A DNA stretch of 64,000 nucleotides, taken from positions 9,736,171 to 9,800,170 of the forward strand of contig NC_052505.1 in the NCBI RefSeq assembly GCF_014356525.2, given 5' to 3'. The notes under the pieces are model-generated. The model did no database searches and was not told where the DNA came from. It worked only from the letters and a program-made list of their open reading frames with translations. The position numbers were made by a program, and so were the translations under genes. This document shows positions 21,572 through 30,557 of this stretch, in pieces. Each line of letters begins with the position of its first letter. Position 1 is the first letter of the stretch. This stretch comes from Nilaparvata lugens (lineage: Eukaryota > Arthropoda > Insecta > Hemiptera > Delphacidae).

Positions 21572-21957
21572 GTTTGTTGTGAGCATGCTCAGTAGTCTTT
21601 ACTGCTACACAGACACACACACACACAGCCGTACAGCCAAGCTCTCGCTTTGGTGACTCGCTCCCTCCCACATCTGTTTTGGCACGTGTTCCTGCAGATG
21701 TGGGTGGGCACGATGGCGGCGTCATTTCCCCCTTTTCAAATTGCCTTCACCTTTTCAGATTATTTGTTATTTGAAATAATATTCTTATCATTCAAGCAAT
21801 GTTATAAGCACATAGCAATCTGATACATGGTGTAAATTCATTTCCAACTCGATTGAAAATTAAACCAATTCGATTTTCTTTTGATTAAGTTGGTGTAATG
21901 ATTAATTAATTAATTAACCTCAGTTAATGTTCAACCATTGAGTTGAAAGGTAAGAAA

Positions 21958-22647
21958 ATGGTATGTAGGAGAAAGCAGAGTTCGAGGAAATGAGGTAAAG
22001 GAATCTTGAGTCCAGCGGCAAAACTTTTTAAGGGTGTGTCAGGTTTGGCAGGTAATGTGACATCAACTATTCTAAATAGGGTAATTGATAATCTGCAGGA
22101 TGAAATTCATATTCCCAGATACCAGTGGTGTGGCCCTGGCACAAAGGTTAATGAAAGGTTAAAGAGAGGTGATCAAGGTATAAATTCATTAGATAGAGCC
22201 TGTAAGGTACATGATATAGCGTATACGCAAAATAGTGATAATAAAACTTGAGCGGTAGCTGACAGAGCTCTAGCAAACGCTGCGTGGGACATTTTCAAAA
22301 ATCCACAAACACCTCCTGCCGAGAAAGCACTTAGCTATCTTGTTACAAATGTCATGAAAGCTAAAGCAGCGTTTGGTGGGTCTTCGAGAAAGAAGAAGAA
22401 GAAGAATGAGAGGAGAAGTTATAGTAATGATATTAGATGCAAAGCTATAGCTCAGTTGAAAAAGCATATTGCAGGAAAAGGGTATTTTTTGAAGCCTTTT
22501 CCTCAAATAACTAGTGGGGGGAGAGTTTTAATTCCACCCCCTCCACCACCCCCATCATCATATGGAGTGAGTTTATTCCCTCAAAAACAAGTTAAGAAAC
22601 GTAGAACAACAAAGAAGAGTAGGAAGAAGAAGAAGAAGAAGACATGA
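21958..22647 (+). pseudogene. Parvovirus-type phospholipase A2 virion protein, P1 copy (two nonsense codons)
   Basis: About 230 codons. A basic N-terminus is followed by a PLA2 domain with the calcium loop CGPGT and the catalytic HDIAY after GDQGINSLDRACK. Then comes an Ala-rich helix, a poly-Lys stretch, a PPPPPPPSS proline run and a very basic C-terminus. PLA2 domains of this type occur in parvovirus VP1 and in adintoviruses, where they help particles breach endosomal membranes. Codon 12 (21991-21993) and the codon at 22249-22251 are TGA where P2 has CGA. The last bases overlap the protease start by ATGA. Same strand and close spacing with the capsid genes. Confidence 0.85.
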
Positions 22648-23006
22648 ATATTGAAGGAGAATTAGGTAATTATGATTTGATTGATTGGTCAAAATTATTA
22701 CAGATTCGGCTAAGAGGTATATATATGCTAGATGCATTACCCAAAAAAATTCTAAAAAACGAGAATGCCATTGTGAATTTAGCGAGGGAAAGCGAGGATG
22801 GTACACATTGGGTTGCATATAAAAAAGTCAGCTCCAATGTTTGGTATTTTGATCCAATTGGAAATTTACAACCGCCATACAAATTGGACAAATATTGGAA
22901 AAAAGAAATTGGAGTAAATATATTTTATAATGTAGAGCACATGCAACCATTAAATAGTGATTTTTGTGGTCATCTTACATTATTGTTTCTTGCAAATCAG
23001 TTGTAA
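22644..23006 (+). CDS. Adenain-like cysteine protease, intact in P1 (120 aa)
   Basis: The order of catalytic residues fits the adenovirus-protease family: His in DGTHWVAYK, Asp in WYFDPIGNLQPP and Cys in DFCGHLTLLFL. These enzymes mature capsid and core proteins during particle assembly. At 120 residues it is shorter than adenain, as usual for Polintons. The ATG overlaps the stop of the PLA2 gene (ATGA), and the penton-like gene starts 31 bp later. No lesion in this copy, whereas the P2 copy has early stops. Confidence 0.88.
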   Translation: MNIEGELGNYDLIDWSKLLQIRLRGIYMLDALPKKILKNENAIVNLARESEDGTHWVAYKKVSSNVWYFDPIGNLQPPYKLDKYWKKEIGVNIFYNVEHMQPLNSDFCGHLTLLFLANQL

Positions 23007-23037
23007 TTAAGTGTTTGTGCTGAACACACATTACAAG

Positions 23038-23737
23038 ATGGTTGTTATTACATTAAGATCTAACACAAGTAACCTCTATGAACATTTACAAGAAATTATA
23101 GAATTGGATAAAAATCGTGAATGGGAAATTGGATTGATTAATTTTTGTAGTTACAATAGTATTGCAAACATTAACAAAGGAACAAATTCCAGCTTCAAAT
23201 ATGGTGATAGATTAATTGAGCTGGATACGGGTGCATATGAAGTTTAGGATATTATAAAATCTTTAAAGAATAAATTGAATATTGATGAGAAGAAGAAGAA
23301 TAAACTTATTATACGAGCAAACGTAAATACTATGAAGATTGAAATTCATTCTGATAAAGCCATTGATTTAACACGTACTGATTCGATTGGTAAAATACTT
23401 GGTTTTGATAATGTTGTTTTGGAACCAAATAAATGGCATTATTCTCAGCATTTGGTTAACATAACAAGCATTGGTAGGTAGTATTGTACTCAAGTGTAAT
23501 TTAGCATGTGGTAGTTACTCTGATGGAAAACAAAAACATATAATCTACGAATTTTCACCAAAGGTTCCTAGCAGCTATTTAATAAACGAAGTACCATCAC
23601 CGATTATTTATGTACCTTTGAATACGCATCAAATTCAAACTATTAATGTAAAGGTAACAAACCAGAACGGATCGTTTATTGATTTCCGTGGAGATACAAT
23701 TACAATTAGGTTGCATATACATGAAAAACAAAAGTAA
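23038..23737 (+). pseudogene. Penton-like minor capsid protein, P1 copy (broken)
   Basis: Starts at ATG 23038 (MVVITLRSN). It matches the intact 231-residue P2 frame at 59745-60440, which has the arrangement of Polinton single-jelly-roll minor capsid proteins, ending FRGDTITIRLHIHEKQK. Lesions here: TAG at about 23247 where P2 has GAG, and a short duplication (GGTAGGTAG) at about 23475 that shifts the frame. Penton proteins close the capsid vertices. Confidence 0.82.
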
Positions 23738-23742
23738 ACGTA

Positions 23743-23931
23743 ATGGGTTATCTTGTTTTCAATCCACGTTCAAATAAGACGTGTACACGCAATGTCATTA
23801 GAGAGACGAATGTGAGAGCGTCAACACCTAAAAACAAACGTGCTTTGTCGGCTAAAAGTGTGAGAATATTAGAAAAGTTAGGTTTTATAGTTGATTGGCG
23901 GAATGTTAGGAGGAGGAGCGGCGGCAATTAG
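23743..23931 (+). CDS. Small basic protein upstream of the major capsid gene (62 aa)
   Basis: ATG 5 bp after the penton stop; MGYLVFNPRSNKTCTRN, then RASTPKNKRALSAKSVRIL and LGFIV. The same kind of short basic ORF precedes major capsid genes in insect Polintons as I recall them. It may be a small DNA-binding core protein (adenovirus pX-like), which is inference. It overlaps the major capsid start in another frame. The P2 copy ends early. Confidence 0.6.
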   Translation: MGYLVFNPRSNKTCTRNVIRETNVRASTPKNKRALSAKSVRILEKLGFIVDWRNVRRRSGGN

Positions 23932-25143
23932 TGAAATTCTGGACGTGGAGACAGACCTTCAGTTTTATAATGATATAACCAAATTCCAATTTCACACTCA
24001 TACAGTTTATTCGGGACAGGAAATAAAAAACTCTGACAAGGCACGTATTGGCATAAATTCTTTGGATGTCTATTCTTTACCTTGCAAATCATTTATATTT
24101 ATTGAGGGAACAGTTAACTGTACAAAACCGGGAACAGACCCGGCCGATGCACCAGTTGCGGCAGACTATAAATTAAGCAGTAACGTAATCGGCAACCTTT
24201 TTGACAAAATACGATATGAATTAGCAGGTCAGCAAATTTCTAAATCAAGATTGATTGGATTAACATCTCCAATAAAGCTATACTAGTGAAGGATATGCTC
24301 GATAAAAACACATATCACCTGGCTGGTTTTGACAGAGCAGGATATGAGCTAACGGATAATAAATTCACTTTCTGTGTACTGCTGAAATTAATCCTCCCGT
24401 TTTTTGAAGATTTTCAAAGAATAATTTTAAATTTGAAACAGGAACTTGTCTTATTGAGGTCACCGACAGACCTAAATTGTGTTGAGTCCGCATGTGGAAC
24501 AAGCGTTAGTGTGAAAATTACAAAACTGCAATGGAGAATGCCCTACATAACTTTAGAAGATCACATAGGACTGAAATTTTTGAGACTGCTCGATGCTGAC
24601 ACTCCACTGAAATTAGGTTTCCGGCATTGGAAAATTTGTGAATTACCAAATTTGCAAAATTCACTTAACCATTCTTGGGCAGTTCGCACCACATCGAGTT
24701 TTGATAGTCCAAAATACATTATAATTGCATTTCAAACTGATCGTAAGAATAAAATTAAAAAATCAATATCTAATTTCGATAGCTGCAGCATTTACAATGT
24801 TAAAGTATATTTGAACAGCGAGTATTATCCATATGAAAATCTGCTAGGTAAAAAGGAGTTATTATACCGGATGTTTTTGGATTTCGTGCCCTCGTACTAT
24901 AATCATTCAATCAATAGCGAACTCGGAACAGAAATTGACTTTAAAACATTTTGTGAATCAACACCGCTGATTGTTGTGGACTGTTCACACCAAGCGACTC
25001 ATTTGAAATCATCGACAGATGTTCGTATTGAAATGGAATTTAATAGTGCAGTACCTGCAAATACTTCTGCCTATTGCGTTTTAATTAGCGATCGTGTGAT
25101 GGAGTACACACCTTTGACGAGCATGGTGAAAGAAGTTCAGTAA
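23903..25143 (+). pseudogene. Double-jelly-roll major capsid protein, P1 copy (frameshift)
   Basis: ATG 23903 (MLGGGAAAISEIL). About 413 codons in two frames joined near 24275-24290, where P1 lacks one base relative to P2. Recognisable stretches of the insect Polinton capsid family include LFDKIRYELAGQQI, LKQELVLLRS, TKLQWRMPYIT, RHWKICELP, YLNSEYYPYE and RVMEYTPLTSM. The protein forms hexon-like capsomers. The gene follows the penton and small ORF on the same strand. Confidence 0.87.
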
Positions 25144-25174
25144 TTTTATTGAAAGAGTGCACCAGCTGCAATAT

Positions 25175-25216
25175 TATATAAGGTGTGCACTCTGACAAAT
25201 TTGGTTCAGTATCAGT
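25175..25216 (+). promoter_or_regulatory. TATA plus CAGT promoter of the BIR-like gene (P1)
   Basis: TATATAAGG at 25175-25183, with TTCAGT at about 25205-25210 and TCAGT at 25212-25216, 30-37 nt downstream; the ATG is at 25244. TATA with a TCAGT initiator is the standard insect and baculovirus-early pattern. The TATA is conserved in P2 (58265-58273). Confidence 0.55.
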
Positions 25217-25243
25217 TTCACCTTTGAACGGGTAACATCTTAA

Positions 25244-26179
25244 ATGTCCTATTCTTTGTGTTCTGATATTTTGGACAAAGCGCAAACTCAGTCTATTGGT
25301 ATCCAGTGTGATCTTGATGCCGATAGTTTCTATTATGAACCAAGGTGTGGTACACCGATCCAGAAGCCGCTGCAGGTGGAGGAGGAGCAGAAACAGGAGG
25401 AGGAGGAGAAAGATGGAGGATTCGACAAGCCCACCGAAGAGAAAGAAGTGGACAAGCAAGCGAGTACGAAAATTGCTACAGTTGATCTTCACTGGTTTAA
25501 ACAAGATTGTAATCAAATTATTGTGAAAGAACTTGCCATAATTGATCAGTTTAATAATTATATTGTATTCCATTTCAAATCACCATTTGCAAAGACAGAA
25601 TTGAGTGGAAAATTGTATAACGATGTAACATGGTTAGAACGTCACTATCATAAAATAAAATGGGAGGATGGAGATTTAGAATACACTGACTCATTAATAT
25701 GTGATTACCTTGTAGGTTATGAGAAAATTTCCATAAAAGGAACTGAGAAAGCAAAGTTTTTAAGAAGATTACATACTAACGTTCAATGTATACCAGAGGA
25801 TTTTGCAAAACCCGATTTCAGCTTTTTTACTAGTTCATGGTGTTATGGTGTGTGTAACATTCATAAAAATAGACCAGATGGATGCTGTGCTTTATTCTCT
25901 GCCCAACATTATAATTCTTTGTTGTTTAAAAATATGTATCAAACAAATAATTTCATGTGTGAAAACAATTGAATGCAAAGTATGAAAATGGCTGCGATGT
26001 ACACGAATTTGCAGAAAAGAAACTTTGCTCGTTATGGATTCTTCTACAACGGAAAAGAGATTCAGTGTGTTTATTGCATGCATGCATTGAGACTGCATAA
26101 AGCACGTACATGTTGTCTCTCTGCAATTAATGGAGAAAGGCCACTTAATTACTCTATAATAGTACCAGCCTACACTTAG
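25244..26179 (+). pseudogene. Unknown Polinton protein with BIR-like C-terminus, P1 copy (one nonsense codon)
   Basis: 311 codons plus stop, with a single TGA at 25970-25972 (P2 has CGA). An N-terminal Glu-rich linker is followed by a conserved region (VDLHWFKQDCNQIIVKELAI, WLERHYHKIKWEDGDLEY) that I recognise only as a recurring insect-genome ORF. Then comes a Cys/His cluster (CNIHKN...CCALFS) and a C-terminal RNFARYGFFY...QCVYC that resembles the first half of a BIR domain. The canonical second half (spaced His and Cys) is missing. Possible apoptosis-related or zinc-binding role is inference. It has its own promoter. Confidence 0.7.
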
Positions 26180-26198
26180 TTTTGTTCATTCGCTTATC

Positions 26199-26495
26199 AT
26201 GGATCCAAGAAAGTGGTTGACCGCTGACAACGAGTTGGAAGTGAGGTTAAAAAACTGTATTGATTGGTATGATGAGTGTGAAAGTGCAATTAGGAAATCA
26301 ACTCGTGAAAATTATAGTTTGGTGAAACAATAAAAAGTCATTTTTCTAAGCACGGTTAATTTAAATGACATAAGAGACTATCTATGTTATTATCATCCTC
26401 ATAATTTGTGTATAGATAAGTAAATTAAAATTGAAGATGAAATTATGAATAGTTGTGGTGAAATGTGTAAATAAACTTTTTCTGTGTTCAAATGA
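26199..26495 (+). pseudogene. Small unknown Polinton protein, P1 copy (three stops)
   Basis: Starts MDPRKWLT. The frame has TAA near 26330, 26420 and 26470, all sense codons in P2, where the 99-residue frame is intact (56947-57246). Acidic and helical, with ESAIRKSTHENY and CYYHPHNLC in P2. No family recognised. It begins 19 bp after the BIR-like gene. Confidence 0.65.
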
Positions 26496-26681
26496 TTTTT
26501 CATTCCAATATCCCATTCACGATTTTTAGTTTAGTACTCGGTCAGAGCTAGACCTGTCAACAGCAATGTGTGTGGTGCGATCTTTTTTATACAGGCGAGA
26601 CACAACTGTCTTCAAGTTGTAGGTACAACACGTGCATATTGTTAATTTATAGACACATGTTACATATTGTTACAGAGACAC

Positions 26682-27032
26682 ATGTCAAACATCTGGGAAG
26701 CCATTAACATGCAGTGTTATGGTTTTTCAAAATTCAAAAAATTAACTCATCTCTTGATGGGAATTTCATTTAACGAATTTGATTCAATTGCAAAGAATAT
26801 TAAATTTTCAACAGGATGTCAAGATGTTGATTTACTGTTAACAAAAACAGAAAATGTACACTTTCCAATTTTATCTGGAATATTCGAATTGCTCGATATA
26901 CTAGACAGCGGCCATCTACATTATGATTGTACAAATGATTCAGCATTATCTGTTGTTAAAAATTCCGATGAACTTTGGAAATGCTTGTACGATATTGCAG
27001 ATAAAAAATGTAAAAAAAACTTAGATCATTGA
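26682..27032 (+). CDS. Small unknown Polinton protein next to the right inverted repeat (116 aa)
   Basis: ATG 26682 (MSNIWEAINMQCYGF). Conserved in P2 (56436-56777), where the last residues differ because the frame ends at the inverted-repeat boundary. Contains NIKFSTGCQDVDLLLTKTEN and a Cys/Asp-rich C-terminal half. No recognised domain. A possible splice acceptor (ATTGTTACAG) lies just before the ATG. The stop lies in the terminal repeat. Confidence 0.6.
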   Translation: MSNIWEAINMQCYGFSKFKKLTHLLMGISFNEFDSIAKNIKFSTGCQDVDLLLTKTENVHFPILSGIFELLDILDSGHLHYDCTNDSALSVVKNSDELWKCLYDIADKKCKKNLDH

Positions 27033-27841
27033 CCTCTCTCTCTCTGGATTCACTTTAATATGACAGTATAGCATTAGATGTAAGAGAAGGATTCACTTTA
27101 ATATGACAGTATAGATGTAGAGAGAGTCATTGACCTCTCTCTGGATTCACTTTAATATGACAGTATAGCATTAGATGTAGAGAGAAGGATTCATTTTAAT
27201 CTGTCAGTATAGATGTAGAGTGATAGGGAATTTCTCAATTCACTTTAATCTGTCAGTATAGATGTAGAGAGAAGGATTCACTTCAATCTGTCAGTATAGC
27301 ATTAGAGAGAAGGATTCACTTCAATCTGTCAGCATAGCAATAGATGTAGAGTGAAGGATTGACTTCAATCTGTCAGTATAGCATTAGGGAATTTTTCCCC
27401 CTCAAAGGGAAATTATTTTTTCCCTCACTTTCTTCATCCCCCTCATCTATACTGGGCAAGGGGAAGGGGAAATCTATTTGAGAGAGAGAGAGAAAGATAT
27501 ATCTCTCTCTTTTCATCCCCCTCATTTCCACTGGACAAGGGGAAGGGAAATCTATTTTTAGAAAGAGAGAGAGAGAAAGATATATCTCTCTCTTTTCACC
27601 CCCCTCATCTCCACTGGACAAGGGGAAGGGGAATCTATTTTTAGAAAGAGTGAGAGAGAAAGATATATCTCTCTCTTTTCATCCCCCTCATCACCACTAG
27701 ACAAGGGGAAGGGGAAATCTATTTTTAGAACACCCCCCACTCTGTGGGCGGGGGGAAGGGGAGCCGGGATGGACGAGGGGTGAGAGGGGGAAGGGGATTT
27801 TGAGCAAAAAAGTCAGTCTAAACTCTTAAGTTCCCTCTACT
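27027..27841 (-). repeat. Polinton P1 right terminal inverted repeat
   Basis: Inverse of 8242-9008 with a different number of internal repeats. The outermost base is 27841, followed by CACAGT (27842-27847). The frames 27373-27621 and 27558-27740 (minus) are repeat artefacts. Confidence 0.9.
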
Positions 27842-27847
27842 CACAGT

Positions 27848-28196
27848 GGCCCGTTGGCTGCCGTCCCTATCCTTCTATCCTCTCTGGGCACAGCGGCCTG
27901 TTGGCTGCCATCCCTCCTGTCTATCCTTCCTCTTCCTACTATACTGGAGTGGAACCGAGGCCGTAAGGCCAATAAAAAATTACCTCGAAGTGGTGTCATC
28001 AGAGAAGAGAGCAACCTTCACGCTGTCAGAAGCACCAGGAGGTGCTGTCCACGCCAGCTGAGGCACAAAGAAGGAAGAAGAGGAACTTCGACTTGCCTCC
28101 TCTCCCCGCCCACATTACAACTGAGCTAAGTCGACCAGGAGCAACACCTGGGTTATCAATCACCCACCTCTGAAGCTACTCAGGGTGAACGTGATA
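27848..28196 (+). repeat. 5' LTR, right part
   Basis: Continues the LTR after the Polinton. It carries the last tandem units, then CTTCCTACTATACTGGAG...AAGGCCAATA and GAAGCTACTCAGGGTGAA, as in the 3' LTR (to 32309). Ends GTGATA. Confidence 0.85.
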
Positions 28197-28199
28197 GAT

Positions 28200-28218
28200 T
28201 GGCGCCCGCACTTGGGGC
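28200..28218 (+). other. Primer-binding-like site
   Basis: TGGCGCCCGCACTTGGGGC begins 3 nt after the LTR. TGGCGCCC is the complement of tRNA-Lys 3' ends used by many insect LTR elements; the rest matches only partly. Confidence 0.6.
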
Positions 28219-28243
28219 ATGAGGCAACAAAGTTAGAATCATC

Positions 28244-29847
28244 ATGAGTGAACAGGGTGGTGCTGATACTCAGCACCAGGAGCTGATAGAGGGTCAGTCG
28301 GTCAAGGACATAAACCCAGAGAGAGTATGAACAAATCAAAGTAGAGGAGAAACAGAATAGACAGAATTCGAGAGTTCACAAGACCGAGGACACAAAAAAA
28401 TCACAAGATCCAAGGTCGAAATAGAGAAAACTTCTAGTAACAGACCCTCCCTTAATGAGTCTGAACCAGTGTGTTGGCCAGGGCCGGCACCAGGGGTGGG
28501 CGGACGGGGCAGCCGCCCAGGGCGGCAAATTTTAAGGAACGGAAAATTTTAGAATACAAATAAATAATAAATTCATAATAATAAATGTGAATAGTAAAAT
28601 TATGTAAGAAGCTTTTCCAAACTCGAGCTAATGAAGACTTTTCTAAGTTCAACAATGTGCCAGGAGCGTGTGAGCGAACATAAAATAGCTCAGTCCATAG
28701 ATCTTGAAGAATTGGTGAAGGACCAATGTCTGAAACGGATAGTGCACTACAAGAAGAAGAAGATATTATCAAGCTATCAAAATGAAAAAGTTTTCTTAGG
28801 AAACTAGTTTTTTCGATCAATACTTTTTGAGATAAAAGCGCCTAAAGTTTATTTCTTATTATTACTCATTTTCAATTTTTCATAAACTTTTTTCTCATGT
28901 TACTTATGAAGAACTTTGTGATATTGAATCGGGAACAGTTGTGGGCTATAATGCCTGTTGTTCCCATACCTGTATGCATTTTTGTAAATAAATAAATAAA
29001 TCATGGTATTGTTGATTGAATAAAACAAAAAGAATTTTAAAATATCAATTTTTGAGAAAGTTATTAAATTTACCAAAAATAGCTCACTAACTAAACATCA
29101 TTGTTAGTAAATTGGATAACTTTACTTGCGATCGCATCACAGTGGAGATACAATAGTTAGGCGATCGCTCAAGGAAGGGTTGGAACCCATGATTAATAAT
29201 TAGATGTGATACTTGTGAGGGGGGGCGGCGGTTGCCGATCTCACCCAGGGCGGCAAAGTCCCTAGGGCCGTGCCTGGTGTTGGCAATGTAAAAAACCAGG
29301 ACACTGGAGATCACAATGTCCCGAAATCCCACCATGTAAAAAATGTGGAAAGAGAGCATGGAACTGTGTCTGTGATATGCAAAAGGGGAATCAAACATCG
29401 AACAAGACAGCAGTGGTGCAAATGACACATACGATTCCTGTGATCAAAGAGTCATCAAGGGACAACAGACTATTCATTACCGTGACAATTGGTGGTAAAA
29501 AGTGTCAGGCATTGCTAGATACTGGCACTGAAGCTCATTATATCAGTAGCAAGGTTTATGAAGTTATCCAAAAAATAGGGATGATAAGGAAGATACCAAC
29601 TTATCACCACACGATATTAGCTGATGGATGATCTACTCCATTAAATGGGAAGCTGACAACTAATGTAACTATTGAACAAATCACAGTACCACTAGCGGCA
29701 TCTATAATGAAAGGACTTGGACAAGAGTTGCTATTAGGCATGGAATTTATGCGTGAAAACAGGGTGAATATTCACACATTCACGAGAGAGGTAGAGTTGG
29801 ATCCTCCCCAACTGAATCCTTCAAGTCTGCTAATTATGTCGCAATAG
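28244..29847 (+). pseudogene. Gag-protease remnant of the LTR retrotransposon, split by a hAT-like element
   Basis: Begins at ATG 28244 (MSEQGGADTQ) and meets stops within 40 codons. The gag C-terminus carries a zinc knuckle CWQCKKPGHWRSQC, whose codons are split by the insertion at 28479-29276, and a second CKKC pair. An aspartic protease with ALLDTGTEAHYIS follows in the same frame, then TGA at 29629-29631 and the protease end (ELLLGMEFM). No reverse transcriptase follows. Gag binds RNA; the protease would process the polyprotein. Inactive. Confidence 0.78.
28479..29276. mobile_element. hAT-like non-autonomous transposon (798 bp)
   Basis: Left end CAGGGCCGGCACCAGG and right end, inverted, CAGGCACGGCCCTAGG. 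Next to both ends are GGGCGGC-rich subterminal blocks. It is flanked by the 8-bp duplication GTGTTGGC (28471-28478 and 29277-29284), typical of hAT. No transposase. Removing one duplication copy rejoins the zinc-knuckle frame of the host retrotransposon. Confidence 0.85.
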
Positions 29848-29853
29848 CTCTTA

Positions 29854-30285
29854 TTGGGGACTAAGACAACAGCAGTCCCAACAATATCAGCAGTAGATTT
29901 CAATTCTAAGGACAACAAGAGTCGCAACAGAAGGATGTTCATGCAGGTTGGTTTGAATGGAGTCAAACTTGATGCCTTGATTGATAGCAAGGCGGAGTTG
30001 TCATATATTCTAAGGCAAGCATCCTGGGGCAACATAGCGATGGATCACAGGGATGAGATGACTGACTCTGAATGGCGGGTCATGATTCATGCCCCAGCCA
30101 CCAACACAAGTGGTAACTCCGAGAGGGATTTGAAAAAGGCAATACCACCCCCTACTGTAATGGATGTGGAGAAGTCAATACCCTCCTCAACTGATATGGA
30201 TGTAGAAGAGCAAACACAGTCTTTGACTGTCAAAGAAGTAGTCCCACAGTCCCAAAAAACCCACACCAGGTCCCTCAAGGAATAA
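29854..30285 (+). pseudogene. Second, degenerate protease-like segment of the retrotransposon
   Basis: A 143-codon frame with LDALIDSKAELSYI, which looks like a retropepsin DSGAxxS site with the Gly changed to Lys. A tail follows with repeats (MDVEKSIPSSTDMDVEE). It may be a duplicated or diverged protease joined by deletion to other retroelement sequence. Probably non-functional. Confidence 0.5.
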
Positions 30286-30557
30286 GGATCAAGTGTTCTG
30301 TCACCGAGTCTCGACACCTGGTAAGTGTAAATGGGCTGGCAAGCCACACATAAAAGCCCAATTTTCAGATGGATGATGTAAATATGTACCTGTGGACCAG
30401 GTGTAGATGATGCTCATAGTGAGCAGCATACACATCTGAAGGTGATGCCTGAGAGATGTACACCGCTTAAGGTGATGCCTAGATGGCTCATGCCTTTTAA
30501 GGTGGTGCCATAGAGGGCTCCAATTCCTCCCCCCCCCCACCATAAGTGAGAGTGGGG

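Larger units (their letters stand above)
8242..27841. mobile_element. Polinton/Maverick (adintovirus-like) element P1, complete end to end
   Basis: 19,600 bp, beginning AGTAGAGTGAACTTAAGAG and ending with its near-exact inverse ...CTCTACT. It is flanked by the 6-bp duplication CACAGT. It holds the Polinton hallmark set: DDE integrase with chromodomain, A32-type packaging ATPase, adenain-like protease, penton-like and double-jelly-roll capsid proteins, plus a parvovirus-type PLA2 protein as known from adintoviruses. The protein-primed DNA polymerase B is not visible. Several genes carry stops or frameshifts, so this is an inactivated copy. Its left-side genes read leftward and the capsid side reads rightward. 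Confidence 0.93.

Noticed and set aside
25085..25573. 162-codon minus-strand hydrophobic frame, also at 57872-58363 plus
   Set aside because: Antisense of the capsid end and the Glu-rich linker; conserved only because the sense genes are.
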